A DNA stretch of 64,000 nucleotides from Psychrobacter ciconiae (GTDB taxonomy: Bacteria; Pseudomonadota; Gammaproteobacteria; Pseudomonadales; Moraxellaceae), in NCBI RefSeq assembly GCF_904846055.1, contig NZ_CAJGYV010000001.1:248001-312000 (forward strand), given 5' to 3'. A program made the position numbers and the translations under genes. The notes under the pieces were generated by a model, which searched no databases, had not been told where the DNA came from, and saw nothing but the letters and a program-made list of their open reading frames with translations. Positions 20,040 through 29,066 of this stretch are shown here, piece by piece. Position 1 is the first letter of the stretch. Each line of letters opens with the position of its first letter.

Positions 20040-20789
20040 ATGTCCGACTTTTCTTCTATTGATGATTATCTCATTCAAAAATCGCTCATCAAAGCCGATT
20101 ATAACCCCACCCACGATGCAATGTTGGCGCGAACGCTTGAGCGAATTGCCCTAAAAAAAGAACAAGCTATCCGCTCGCCCGATGAGCTTTGGGTGGTTGA
20201 CCACAACGACGTTTATACCTTAGGGCAAGCTGGAAAAGAAGATCACATTCTGCAAAAAACAGCAACGCCGATCATCAAAACCGACCGCGGCGGTCAGGTC
20301 ACTTGGCACGGTCACGGTCAGCTTGTGGTTTATTGGCTGTTTGATTTGCCAAGTCTTGATTGGAGCGTTCGCAATTTGGTCTCGCACGCTGAGCAAGCCA
20401 TTGAAGATGTGGTTAATGATTGTATCGCTCAAAATCCTTTGCAAAAGAGTCAAACCATCACTGCCAAAGCGCGCCGCGATGCGCCAGGGGTTTATCTTTA
20501 TAGCCTCGTGGACGATGAAGAAATTATGCTGGGTAAAATCGCCTCGCTTGGCTTTAAAATCAAGCATGGCTTTAGCTATCACGGCATAGCGCTGAACCTT
20601 GATTGCGATTTGTCCGCCTTTAACGCGATCAACCCTTGCGGTTACGCTGGAATGCAGATGCTGCGGCTGGCGGACTTTGTCAAGATGGATGACAAGCTAA
20701 GCTTTGATAGCGTCACCCAAAAGCTGATTGATAACATTGCTCGCCGGCACCGCGGTGACATTAAGCTGCGACCAATCTCCGATAGCTAA
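20040..20789 (+). CDS. lipB: Lipoyl(octanoyl) transferase
   Basis: Transfers octanoate from acyl carrier protein to lipoyl domains, the first step of lipoic acid synthesis. The 249-residue product has TDRGGQVTWHGHGQLVVYW near residue 82, the catalytic Lys in LGKIASLGFKIKHG and the acyl-accepting Cys in INPCGYAGM near residue 200. The start at 20040 gives MSDFSSIDD; the frame upstream to 20001 is a basic segment of doubtful value. lipA is not next to it. Confidence 0.93.
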   Translation: MSDFSSIDDYLIQKSLIKADYNPTHDAMLARTLERIALKKEQAIRSPDELWVVDHNDVYTLGQAGKEDHILQKTATPIIKTDRGGQVTWHGHGQLVVYWLFDLPSLDWSVRNLVSHAEQAIEDVVNDCIAQNPLQKSQTITAKARRDAPGVYLYSLVDDEEIMLGKIASLGFKIKHGFSYHGIALNLDCDLSAFNAINPCGYAGMQMLRLADFVKMDDKLSFDSVTQKLIDNIARRHRGDIKLRPISDS

Positions 20790-20831
20790 TTTAACACTCA
20801 AACCATTGAGTCAAATTTTGCATAATATCTT

Positions 20832-20870
20832 GCCCGCTTGGACTTAAGCGAAACAAGAAATCGGGCTTTT
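20832..20870 (+). terminator. Possible terminator after lipB
   Basis: GCCCG at 20832-20836 pairs with CGGGC at 20862-20866 around a small inner CTT/AAG stem, followed by TTTT. Moderate strength. Confidence 0.35.
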
Positions 20871-20963
20871 AATTTGCTATACTCGCAACCGAAATCAATA
20901 AGGCTCATGCCTTTTGATAGAACAACAACATTTTAATAACTTAACCCTATTTAAGGAGCCCTC

Positions 20964-21494
20964 ATGGCAGATTTTAACAAGATTTTGGACGCAGGCGACG
21001 TTGACGGCGGTATCATCAACGTGGTGGTTGAAATCCCAACCGGCAGCAGCCACAAAATCGAATGGAATCGCGACTTGGCGGTGTTTGAGCTTGACCGCAT
21101 CGACCCACAAATCTTTGCCAAGCCTTGCAACTACGGCTTTATTCCACAAACTTTAGACGAAGATGGCGACGAGCTCGACGCCCTTATCATCACCGATGCC
21201 CCGCTCACCACTGGCATCTTTTTAAAAGCCAAAGTTATCGGCGTGATGAAATTTGTTGATGATGGCGAAGTGGATGACAAAATCGTCGTGGTTCCTGCCG
21301 ATGACCGCAACACCGGCAACGCTTACAACACCCTTGAGGACTTACCAGAGCAACTTATCAAGCAGCTTCATTTCCACTTCAGCCACTATAAAGATTTGAA
21401 AAAAGCCGGAACCACGGTGGTTGAATCTTGGGGCGATATCGATGAAGCCAAAGAAGTGATCAAAAGCTCAATTCAGCGCTGGGCGGACAAATAA
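20964..21494 (+). CDS. ppa: Inorganic pyrophosphatase, family I
   Basis: Soluble Mg-dependent pyrophosphatase of 176 residues that pulls biosynthetic reactions forward. The substrate- and metal-binding segments KIEWNRDLAVFELDR, CNYGFIPQTLDEDGDELDAL and VPADDRNTG are present. AAGGAG lies just before the ATG and a strong terminator follows, so it is a monocistronic, well-translated gene. Confidence 0.96.
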   Translation: MADFNKILDAGDVDGGIINVVVEIPTGSSHKIEWNRDLAVFELDRIDPQIFAKPCNYGFIPQTLDEDGDELDALIITDAPLTTGIFLKAKVIGVMKFVDDGEVDDKIVVVPADDRNTGNAYNTLEDLPEQLIKQLHFHFSHYKDLKKAGTTVVESWGDIDEAKEVIKSSIQRWADK

Positions 21495-21524
21495 GCTTAA
21501 AAAGCACTGTAAAATCTGTTGATT

Positions 21525-21555
21525 TACCGCAATCCTAAGGTTGCGGTATTTTTTT
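21525..21555 (+). terminator. Intrinsic terminator of ppa
   Basis: Perfect 8-bp stem (TACCGCAA at 21525-21532, TTGCGGTA at 21541-21548), 8-base loop, followed by a T-run. Confidence 0.9.
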
Positions 21556-21606
21556 GGCGTTATAATGGTAAAAACTGCGGTTGATTTATGCTTGATGGAG
21601 GACACC

Positions 21607-22065
21607 ATGCCAGAATTTGACAAAAAATCTCATAAAAAACTGCCCAAAGCGGTCATCATGATGGTTGAAAAAAACAATCTGGTGATGGCAATAAAAACGC
21701 TTGCCCAAGAAGAAAACATCAGCCTTGAGGTCGCCAAAGCCCGCGTTGATGCTTATGAAGCGGCGCTGCAAGACCAGCAAGAGCTAAGTTTGGCAAAAAT
21801 TGCCAACCGCCAAGGTATCCCAACCGAACTTATCGACCAATCAAGCACCCTTGATGAGCAAAACAATAAAGGCGGTACTTTGGTTAAAGATTACGTCAAA
21901 TCCGACCAAGATTCTGGCTTTAATTCATTAAAAAATGGGCTAAACCGTCAGCTGCATGACATGGATTATAAAAAGCCCTTGCTGCCGTATTGGGTCAAGC
22001 GTGTTGCGGTGCTCCTGATTATTATGGCGGGGCTGTTTTTTATTTTGTGGCGCGTCTTTGGTTAA
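21607..22065 (+). CDS. Hypothetical protein with C-terminal membrane anchor
   Basis: A 152-residue protein I do not recognise. The first two thirds are charged and predicted helical (KLPKAVIMMVEKNNLVMAI, then SLEVAKARVDAYEAALQ). A single hydrophobic segment at the C-terminus (VAVLLIIMAGLFFILWRVF) suggests a tail-anchored inner-membrane protein with a cytoplasmic domain. ATG 21607 is preceded by GGAGGA at good distance, better than upstream in-frame starts. It faces dusB convergently. Confidence 0.7.
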   Translation: MPEFDKKSHKKLPKAVIMMVEKNNLVMAIKTLAQEENISLEVAKARVDAYEAALQDQQELSLAKIANRQGIPTELIDQSSTLDEQNNKGGTLVKDYVKSDQDSGFNSLKNGLNRQLHDMDYKKPLLPYWVKRVAVLLIIMAGLFFILWRVFG

Positions 22066-22075
22066 ATTTGTTTGG

Positions 22076-23098
22076 TTAAACCCCTGCGCTTTCATTTTCA
22101 TGCTCGGTTAAAAACGCCTCAACCACGCGAAACTGACCTGCGGTGCTCTCCTCACCATACATCGCTTGGCGAAAGGCGTTAGAGTTTGGAATGCCACTGG
22201 TGTACCACGCAATATGCTTTCGCGCGATTCGGCAGCCAGAATATTCACCATAAAAGCGGTAAAGCTCTTGCAGATGCTCAAGGACAATGGCTTTCAGCTC
22301 GCTGATCGTTGGCGGCGGCGGTATGACTCCTAATTGCAAATACGCTTGAATATCACGAAACAGCCACGGCTGACCTTGGGCGGCGCGACCTATCATCACC
22401 GCGTCAGCGTTTGTCAAATTAAACACCTCAAGCGCTTTTTGTGGGCTGTCAATATCGCCGTTGGCAATGACTGGGATAGTAAGCTCTTGTTTTACCTCGC
22501 GAATCAGCTCGTAGCGCGCAACTCCTGTGTACATGTCCTCGCGCGTGCGACCATGAATAGCAAGGGCGGCAATCCCCAAGCTTTCGGCACGCTTGGCAAC
22601 TTGGACAATGTTTTCGCGACCATTTTCAAATCCCAATCGCGTTTTTAACGTCACCGGAACGTCAACGGCGCTGACCACCGCATCAATCAGGCGCGCCACC
22701 AAGTCTTCATCCTGAAGCAGCGCTGACCCTGCCAGCTTTTTGCAAACCTTTTTGACCGGACAGCCCATATTAATATCAATGATTTGCGCACCGTTATCGA
22801 TCTGATAGCGGGCAGCTTCCGCCAGTTTTTGCGGTTCAGCGCCGGCAATTTGCGCAGAAATGGGCGCAATTTCACCCTCAAAATTGGCGCGATATAAGGA
22901 CTTTTTACTGGCATAAAGCGCGGTATCAGCGATAATCATTTCGCTGACCGCATGACCTGCGCCAAACGACTTGCACAATTTACGAAACGGATTGTCCGTC
23001 ACCCCTGCCATCGGCGCGATAATCAGCCGATTTTGAATGGTCAAATCACCAATATTCATCGGCGTTAGCAGGGGATGTGGTGCGGTAGTATCAGTCAT
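22076..23098 (-). CDS. dusB: tRNA-dihydrouridine synthase B
   Basis: FMN-dependent enzyme that reduces specific uridines in the tRNA D-loop. The 340-residue frame shows PMAGVTDNPFRKLCKSFGA, the catalytic Cys region INMGCPVKKVCKKLAGSAL and AIHGRTREDMYTG. The start is doubtful. ATG 23098 directly follows the T-run of an upstream terminator and has no Shine-Dalgarno. ATG 23059 (MNIGDLTIQNRL) aligns with the usual DusB N-terminus. The next leftward feature is not fis, unlike the dusB-fis operon of enterobacteria. Confidence 0.93.
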   Translation of the reverse strand: MTDTTAPHPLLTPMNIGDLTIQNRLIIAPMAGVTDNPFRKLCKSFGAGHAVSEMIIADTALYASKKSLYRANFEGEIAPISAQIAGAEPQKLAEAARYQIDNGAQIIDINMGCPVKKVCKKLAGSALLQDEDLVARLIDAVVSAVDVPVTLKTRLGFENGRENIVQVAKRAESLGIAALAIHGRTREDMYTGVARYELIREVKQELTIPVIANGDIDSPQKALEVFNLTNADAVMIGRAAQGQPWLFRDIQAYLQLGVIPPPPTISELKAIVLEHLQELYRFYGEYSGCRIARKHIAWYTSGIPNSNAFRQAMYGEESTAGQFRVVEAFLTEHENESAGV

Positions 23099-23136
23099 AA
23101 AAAAAACGGCTTGTTTTTATTTAAAATCAAGCCGTT
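23099..23136 (-). terminator. Terminator of the BCCT transporter gene, abutting dusB
   Basis: Perfect 9-bp stem (AACGGCTTG at 23105-23113, CAAGCCGTT at 23128-23136), 14-base loop, then a T-run on the minus strand that ends at the first annotated dusB codon. Confidence 0.85.
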
Positions 23137-23179
23137 ATTCTAAGCAATCAAGCTTTAATTGCAAGCACCAATCAACGTA

Positions 23180-25240
23180 TTATTTATCAAAAACGCTGCC
23201 TTGTTCAAGGGTGATGTCATCATCATGCTCTTGCATTCGCCACGGCAAATTATCAGGGGCAATATCTATGAAATGCAGGTATTTTTCAAACTGGTCGATA
23301 ATATCATTGATGATAGATTCAGGCTCATAGCCATATAAATCATAAGCTTGAGCGCCACGGCGCAAAAAGACTTGAGCGCGGTGCTGATGGTCTTGCGGCA
23401 GTGCTTTGCTTGGATTGTCCGTATCGTAAGTGGTGACGTCGCTTGAAGATAGGCGAACCTCATACCAAAACTCAACAGTCTCGCCGCGCTCGATTTCAAG
23501 AATGGCACGGTCGTTGAGGTCATCAAAGTTGACCTTGGTATCCCAACCATTTTCAGCAAATTTTTCTGCCACTTGCGTCATTGATGGCATGACAGTGTCT
23601 TTGATATAACCAAGCACCTGCGCTTTTGAGGGCTGCTCGGTGATGTAATCAATTCGCGCCCGCCATGCTGAAGGCTTGAGCAAATGCGGCGGTAAATGAT
23701 TGTCATTGACCAAACTTTCGTTACGATGACCTTCAATTTTTAGCGCCCGCCACATCCCAAACATCGCAATTAAAATGATAATGGCAAACGGCAACGCGCT
23801 GACAATCGCCGCCGTTTGTAGTGCGGTCAAGCCCCCTGCCACCAGCAAGACGGAAGCCACCACACCCTCAATCACCACCCAAAACGTGCGCTGCCACCAC
23901 GGCGTATCGCTGCGACCGCCCGCTGCAAGCGAGTCAATCACCAATGACCCTGAATCTGACGACGTTACAAAAAAAGTGATGATCAATAACACCGCAATCG
24001 ACGACATCAGCTGAGTCAACGGCAAATGCTCAAGCAATTTAAACAGGGCAATGGCTTGGTTTTCTTCAACAGCATCAATCAGCGCTGTATAGCCATCAAT
24101 CATAATCATGTGCAGCGCGGTGTCGCCAAACACGGAAAACCAAAAAAAGGTAAAAAATGTCGGAACCAGCATCACCCCAACCACAAACTCGCGAATGGTT
24201 CGACCTCGGCTGATTTTAGCAATAAACAGCCCAACAAACGGCGCCCAAGCTATCGTCCACGCAAAAATAAACAGCGTCCAGTTGCCAATCCAATCACTAA
24301 GCTGATACGCCTGCAAACTAAAGGTACGCTCAACGATATTACCAAGATAGCTGCCGGTATTTTCCATAAACGCATTTAAAATAAATATCGTTGGTCCCAC
24401 GATAAATACAAACAGCATCAAAAGCGTAGCCAGCGCCATATTTAAAATAGACAGCCGCTTAACCCCTTTATCCATTCCGGCAAGCACCGAAACCAGTGCC
24501 ATGGCTGTAATAATCGCAATCGCAATAATCTGAACGCTGATACTTACCGGAATGACATCAGGCAATAGATAATTAAGACCGGCGTTAATCTGCGATACCG
24601 ACAGCCCGAGACTGGTCGCCAAACCAAATAGCGTCCCAAGCACCGCAAACACATCGACCGTATGACCAATAGGACCATAAATCTTATCGCCAATCAGCGG
24701 ATAAAGGGTCGAGCGCATCGAAAGCGGCAAACCATGGCGAAAAGAAAAATAAGCAAGCGACAATCCAACCACCGCATAAATCGCCCAGATATGAAAGCCC
24801 CAATGAAAATAAGCAATTTGCATCGCCTCTTTGGCAGCGGCGATCGTCTGCGGCTCAGACAAGGGCGGATTGGCAAAGTGCAATACCGGCTCTGCCACCC
24901 CAAAAAACAACAGCGCAATGCCGTAACCTGCCGAAAACAGCATCGCAAACCATTCTAAAAATGAATACTGCGCCGCGCCGTGGTCTGGTCCCAACTTAAT
25001 GCTGCCGTAAGGCGAAAAGGCAAGAACGATGATAAATAACAAAAACAGCGCCACCGCCAGCATATAAAACCAGCCAAAGGTGTCAGTGACAAAAGCAAGC
25101 ACGTCGCTAAACAGCGCTCCTGCCGCCTCTGGATTGATTGCCGTTCCAATCACTAAAAGCAGCATCACAACCGCTGCCGGAATAAATACAGGAAATAAAA
25201 TCGTTGACTTCATCGAAGCTTTATTGGTCAAAACAGTCAC
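23180..25240 (-). CDS. BCCT family transporter, BetT-like
   Basis: Secondary transporter for quaternary ammonium compounds such as choline, glycine betaine or carnitine. At 686 residues it has about 12 hydrophobic helices and a long cytoplasmic C-terminal tail of about 170 residues, as in the osmotically controlled BetT subgroup. Visible signatures are FFGVAEPVLHFANPP, the helix-8 region WTLFIFAWTIAWAPFVGLF and ITFFVTSSDSGSLVIDSLAAGG. No bet genes lie beside it. Substrate assignment is inference. Confidence 0.9.
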   Translation of the reverse strand: MTVLTNKASMKSTILFPVFIPAAVVMLLLVIGTAINPEAAGALFSDVLAFVTDTFGWFYMLAVALFLLFIIVLAFSPYGSIKLGPDHGAAQYSFLEWFAMLFSAGYGIALLFFGVAEPVLHFANPPLSEPQTIAAAKEAMQIAYFHWGFHIWAIYAVVGLSLAYFSFRHGLPLSMRSTLYPLIGDKIYGPIGHTVDVFAVLGTLFGLATSLGLSVSQINAGLNYLLPDVIPVSISVQIIAIAIITAMALVSVLAGMDKGVKRLSILNMALATLLMLFVFIVGPTIFILNAFMENTGSYLGNIVERTFSLQAYQLSDWIGNWTLFIFAWTIAWAPFVGLFIAKISRGRTIREFVVGVMLVPTFFTFFWFSVFGDTALHMIMIDGYTALIDAVEENQAIALFKLLEHLPLTQLMSSIAVLLIITFFVTSSDSGSLVIDSLAAGGRSDTPWWQRTFWVVIEGVVASVLLVAGGLTALQTAAIVSALPFAIIILIAMFGMWRALKIEGHRNESLVNDNHLPPHLLKPSAWRARIDYITEQPSKAQVLGYIKDTVMPSMTQVAEKFAENGWDTKVNFDDLNDRAILEIERGETVEFWYEVRLSSSDVTTYDTDNPSKALPQDHQHRAQVFLRRGAQAYDLYGYEPESIINDIIDQFEKYLHFIDIAPDNLPWRMQEHDDDITLEQGSVFDK

Positions 25241-25366
25241 TTTATAATTATTTAGGGGGTCATAGATGTATCATAATATGGTCAAAAACCCCAGAATAAT
25301 TGGAATTTAGCAACAAGACATTAAACTAATGTTACAAAAGCTTTTAAAAACAAGAAGCGACGACAA

Positions 25367-25395
25367 AAAAAGACTGAATATCCTCAGTCTTTTTT
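25367..25395 (-). terminator. Terminator of the HIT gene
   Basis: 11-bp stem (25367-25377 with 25384-25394), 6-base loop, A-run and T-run on opposite sides; could work in both directions, but only the leftward HIT gene ends here. Confidence 0.8.
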
Positions 25396-25413
25396 GGTTA
25401 ACAGGTTTGGTAT

Positions 25414-25872
25414 TTAGGCAGTTGGCGCGCGCTCAATCGCAGTCGCCAACTCTTTGGCAAGAGCGGCCAGCTCCTCATTATCCGCCATTTCAGTGGCGTG
25501 ACGCCCTAAATCATGAATATTTGCCGGAATCAAATGAATATGATAATGAAAGACCGACTGCCCCGCCTCAGCGCCATTGAGTTGCATTTGAATAATGCCC
25601 TCGCGGTTTAGCACTTTTTGCTGAGCTTTCATCACTTTTTTAGCCGTCATTAATACGGCAGCAGCAAATTCGGGCGCAAGCTCGCTTAAATCGGTGGCAT
25701 CTTGCTTTGGGATAATCAGCACATGACCGCGAGCTTGCGGCATGATGTCCATAAAGGCAAGGGTTTTATCGTCTTCAAAAATCTTATGGCAAGGGATTTC
25801 GCCTGCCAGCATTTTGGCAAAAATATTGTCTTTTTGGTAGCGGCTTTGGTTCTGATTTTGGGTTTGCGACAT
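25414..25872 (-). CDS. HIT family nucleotide hydrolase/transferase
   Basis: Histidine triad protein of 152 residues. The N-terminal Cys-free segment NIFAKMLAGEIPCHKIFEDD and the triad FHYHIHLIP (His-x-His-x-His) near residue 115 are diagnostic. Family members hydrolyse AMP-linked substrates; the physiological target is unknown. AAGGAA precedes the start. Confidence 0.9.
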   Translation of the reverse strand: MSQTQNQNQSRYQKDNIFAKMLAGEIPCHKIFEDDKTLAFMDIMPQARGHVLIIPKQDATDLSELAPEFAAAVLMTAKKVMKAQQKVLNREGIIQMQLNGAEAGQSVFHYHIHLIPANIHDLGRHATEMADNEELAALAKELATAIERAPTA

Positions 25873-26079
25873 GGTTTTTCCTTATTATTAACCTTATTTA
25901 CTAGGGTCACACGGGCAACGAAAGCTTAATTTGCCATGATTTTGTTTACTGCCCTATATTAAGAGCAATCGAGTCATAATAACAAGTAATCTGCTGCCAT
26001 AATATTATTGAGGGTCAAAGCGGCTAATTTATTGGCGATAATGGCGGCTAAAATGGTATATTAAAGCTTTCATCGCTTC

Positions 26080-26778
26080 GTGGACGTGACAACTTTGCAA
26101 GCTCAATCTGTTAATACTGCCCAACCGGCAAGCCTGAATTCAAGCCTTGTGCCGCCAAATGCGCTTAATCTGACCCAAGTACTGATTGAACCGGATTATC
26201 AGTGGCGGATTCACAACTGCAAAATCAGTGACAAAACACTGACGCAGGATTTGCCGTTGCCATTTTTATATCACTATGACCGCTTGACTGATGAAATAAA
26301 ACAAAAGCAGCCGTTAACGCCGCAGCTTTTAGCCCAGTTTAATACGCCAATGATGGCAAAAGCGGCGGCTGATCTGCTTGGTGTCGATGCTGCGATGATT
26401 TCAGCGCCTTGGCATGTCAAAGTGACCGGCTCGCTGGTGGTCTTTAGCGAAGCGTTGCAACTTGCAGTACGATTGCACTGGAGCAACACCGGTCGACAAG
26501 CTGAGCCTATTTATACCAAAACCAAAGAGGACGCGCTTGCCGCTGCCTTTAAAGATTGGCAATTTTTTGGTCGAGTGGATGTGATTTATAAAAATACCAA
26601 TCAAGCGCTGATCAGTATTGATGACCGCCAAACTGCAGAAGCAGTGTTACCGATTTTGCCAAGTAATGAATACCAAAAGCTGCCTGCCACCCATGCACTA
26701 GCCATCCTCACTACGCTTGAAGAACACAAATCCAAGCTGCCTTGGTTTGAAGCGGCAATTTTAGCGCGCATTGAATAA
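26080..26778 (+). CDS. Hypothetical protein, unrecognised family
   Basis: A 232-residue protein without signal peptide or membrane segment. The N-terminal 25 residues are low-complexity; the rest looks globular (QWRIHNCKISDKTL, ISAPWHVKVTGSLVVF, LPATHALAILTTLEEHKSKL). The start is GTG at 26080; later starts are possible. Codon use resembles the flanking genes, so it is a native gene, but I cannot assign a function. Confidence 0.6.
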   Translation: MDVTTLQAQSVNTAQPASLNSSLVPPNALNLTQVLIEPDYQWRIHNCKISDKTLTQDLPLPFLYHYDRLTDEIKQKQPLTPQLLAQFNTPMMAKAAADLLGVDAAMISAPWHVKVTGSLVVFSEALQLAVRLHWSNTGRQAEPIYTKTKEDALAAAFKDWQFFGRVDVIYKNTNQALISIDDRQTAEAVLPILPSNEYQKLPATHALAILTTLEEHKSKLPWFEAAILARIE

Positions 26779-26856
26779 AAAATTTGCGCCCAAATACAGT
26801 CAATAATTATATAGTAATCAACTACATATAGCTGATAACATATGGTTAATAACGTC

Positions 26857-26901
26857 AGGATGAGCTAATAGGATGCACCCGCACTGTTGCTAGCTTATCC
26901 T
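26857..26901 (+). promoter_or_regulatory. Leader hairpin upstream of ilvD
   Basis: An 11-bp stem with one G-U pair (26857-26867 with 26891-26901) and a 23-base loop lies about 56 bases before the ilvD start. No T-run follows. A regulatory leader is possible; the short open frame at 26842 is not rich in branched-chain codons, so classical attenuation is not supported. Confidence 0.35.
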
Positions 26902-26956
26902 CTTATCATTTTACCCCCTCACTCTTCGCTTAACTGATACCTTGAAAGGACACACT

Positions 26957-28867
26957 ATGGACTATCGCTCAAAAACCTCCACCGGCGGCCGCAATATGGC
27001 AGGAGCGCGAGCACTTTGGCGCGCAACCGGCATGACTGACAGCGACTTTGGTAAGCCCATCATTGCCATTGCCAACTCGTTTACTCAATTTGTTCCCGGT
27101 CACGTTCATTTAAAAGATTTGGGTCAACTGGTCGCCCGCGAAATCGAAAAAGCCGGCGGCGTTGCCAAAGAATTTAACACCATTGCCGTTGATGATGGTA
27201 TCGCCATGGGTCACAGCGGGATGCTGTACTCATTGCCAAGCCGTGATTTGATTGCCGATTCGGTTGAATATATGGTCAACGCCCACTGCGCGGACGCCCT
27301 CGTTTGTATTTCTAACTGCGATAAAATCACCCCTGGAATGCTGATGGCTGCCATGCGCCTGAACATCCCTGTCGTTTTTGTGTCAGGCGGTCCAATGGAA
27401 GCGGGCAAAGTCGTTGCCAGTACCGTTGCCCACAGCCACAACAACGACGGTCAAAGCGATGCTCAAGACGTCGACAGCCAAGGTCGCGGCATTCGCAAAT
27501 TAGACTTGGTTGACGCCATGATGGATGCAGCGGACGACAGCATCAGCGATGAGGACGTGGCAACCATTGAAAACTCCGCCTGCCCCACTTGTGGCTCATG
27601 CTCAGGGATGTTTACCGCAAACTCGATGAACTGCTTGACCGAAGCGCTTGGCTTGTCCTTGCCCGGTAATGGCTCATTGCTTGCAACCCATGCACTGCGC
27701 CGCGAGTTGTTTTTAGAAGCTGGTCGCACCATTGTTGCCCTTGCCAAGCGCCGTTATGAGCAAGATGACGACTCGGTATTGCCGCGCTCAATTGCCACTA
27801 AAGCGGCGTTTGAAAATGCCATGAGCCTTGATATTGCCATGGGCGGCTCGACCAACACCATTTTGCACTTGCTAGCGGCTGCTAATGAAGCCGAAGTTGA
27901 CTTTAAAATGGCAGACATTGACCGCTTAAGCCGCCGCGTGCCGTGTCTATCAAAGGTTGCCCCTGCCACGCAAAAATACCACATGGAAGACGTTCACCGC
28001 GCTGGCGGCGTGATGGCGCTTTTGGCGGAACTTAACCGCGCAGGGCTGTTGCACACCGACTTGCCAACCGTTCACAGCCGCACCATGAGAGATGCCATTG
28101 AAAAATGGGACATCATGAACCCAGACAATAATGAGGCGCGAGCGCTTTATATTGCAGCACCTGGCGGCGTTCGTACCACCCAAGCATTTTCACAAAATAA
28201 AGAATGGTCAAACTTAGACGTCAACCGCGAGTCGGGCTGTATCCGCAGCATTGAGCATGCCTATTCGACCGATGGCGGGTTAGCAGTACTTTATGGCAAT
28301 ATCGCTGAGCGTGGCTGCGTGGTCAAAACTGCCGGCGTTGATGACAGCATTTTGGTATTTACGGGACGGGCGCGCATTTTTGAATCGCAAGATGACGCGG
28401 TTGCAGCAGTTTTAGAGGATAAAATCGTTGCAGGCGATATCGTTATCATCCGCTACGAAGGTCCAAAAGGCGGTCCTGGCATGCAAGAGATGCTCTACCC
28501 AACCACCTATTTAAAATCAAAAGGCTTGGGCAAAGAGTGCGCCTTATTGACCGATGGTCGCTTCTCAGGCGGCACGTCAGGGCTATCAATTGGTCACGCC
28601 AGCCCTGAAGCGGCCGAAGGCGGCGCGATTGGCTTGGTGATGGAAGGTGATATCATCCATATCGACATCCCAAATCGCACCATCAATATGCAAGTTGATG
28701 ACAGTGAGCTTGCCGCCCGCCGCGCGGAGATGGAAAGCCGTGGCAGCCGCGCTTGGAAGCCTGTGAACCGTGACCGTCATGTCTCGCAAGCTCTACGGGC
28801 TTATGCAGCGATGACCACCAGTGCCGACACTGGCGCAGTTCGTGATGTGAGCCAAGTTGAGCGTTAA
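26957..28867 (+). CDS. ilvD: Dihydroxy-acid dehydratase
   Basis: Dehydrates dihydroxy acids in valine and isoleucine synthesis using an iron-sulfur cluster. The 636-residue product carries the cluster-binding segments [12 protein letters not shown] and [18 protein letters not shown], and [17 protein letters not shown] near the C-terminus. ATG 26957 has AAAGGA upstream; an in-frame TTG at 26942 is less likely. It stands alone, without other ilv genes, and ends at a terminator. Confidence 0.97.
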   Translation: MDYRSKTSTGGRNMAGARALWRATGMTDSDFGKPIIAIANSFTQFVPGHVHLKDLGQLVAREIEKAGGVAKEFNTIAVDDGIAMGHSGMLYSLPSRDLIADSVEYMVNAHCADALVCISNCDKITPGMLMAAMRLNIPVVFVSGGPMEAGKVVASTVAHSHNNDGQSDAQDVDSQGRGIRKLDLVDAMMDAADDSISDEDVATIENSACPTCGSCSGMFTANSMNCLTEALGLSLPGNGSLLATHALRRELFLEAGRTIVALAKRRYEQDDDSVLPRSIATKAAFENAMSLDIAMGGSTNTILHLLAAANEAEVDFKMADIDRLSRRVPCLSKVAPATQKYHMEDVHRAGGVMALLAELNRAGLLHTDLPTVHSRTMRDAIEKWDIMNPDNNEARALYIAAPGGVRTTQAFSQNKEWSNLDVNRESGCIRSIEHAYSTDGGLAVLYGNIAERGCVVKTAGVDDSILVFTGRARIFESQDDAVAAVLEDKIVAGDIVIIRYEGPKGGPGMQEMLYPTTYLKSKGLGKECALLTDGRFSGGTSGLSIGHASPEAAEGGAIGLVMEGDIIHIDIPNRTINMQVDDSELAARRAEMESRGSRAWKPVNRDRHVSQALRAYAAMTTSADTGAVRDVSQVER

Positions 28868-28895
28868 GTCAAAAGCGTTATCTTCAAGCCATCCT

Positions 28896-28927
28896 ATAAA
28901 AAGCCTGCCTTAAGCGGGCTTTTTTCA
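28896..28927 (+). terminator. Intrinsic terminator of ilvD
   Basis: GCCTGC at 28903-28908 pairs with GCGGGC at 28914-28919 (one G-U), flanked by an A-run and followed by TTTTTT. Confidence 0.85.
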
Positions 28928-29066
28928 CTAAAAAACAACGCAATAAGGGCGCTAATAACGTTTTTTTGCGAAAAAATGCAGAAAAATTGGTCATTATAAA
29001 CTGTTACAAACCGGTTTTGACCATAGCTTATTTTTCGCTGTTAACTTTAACGATTGGCGCTCACCC

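Noticed and set aside
26842..26868. Attenuator leader peptide for ilvD
   Set aside because: The nine-codon frame has only two Val codons and no Ile or Leu run, so classical attenuation is not supported.
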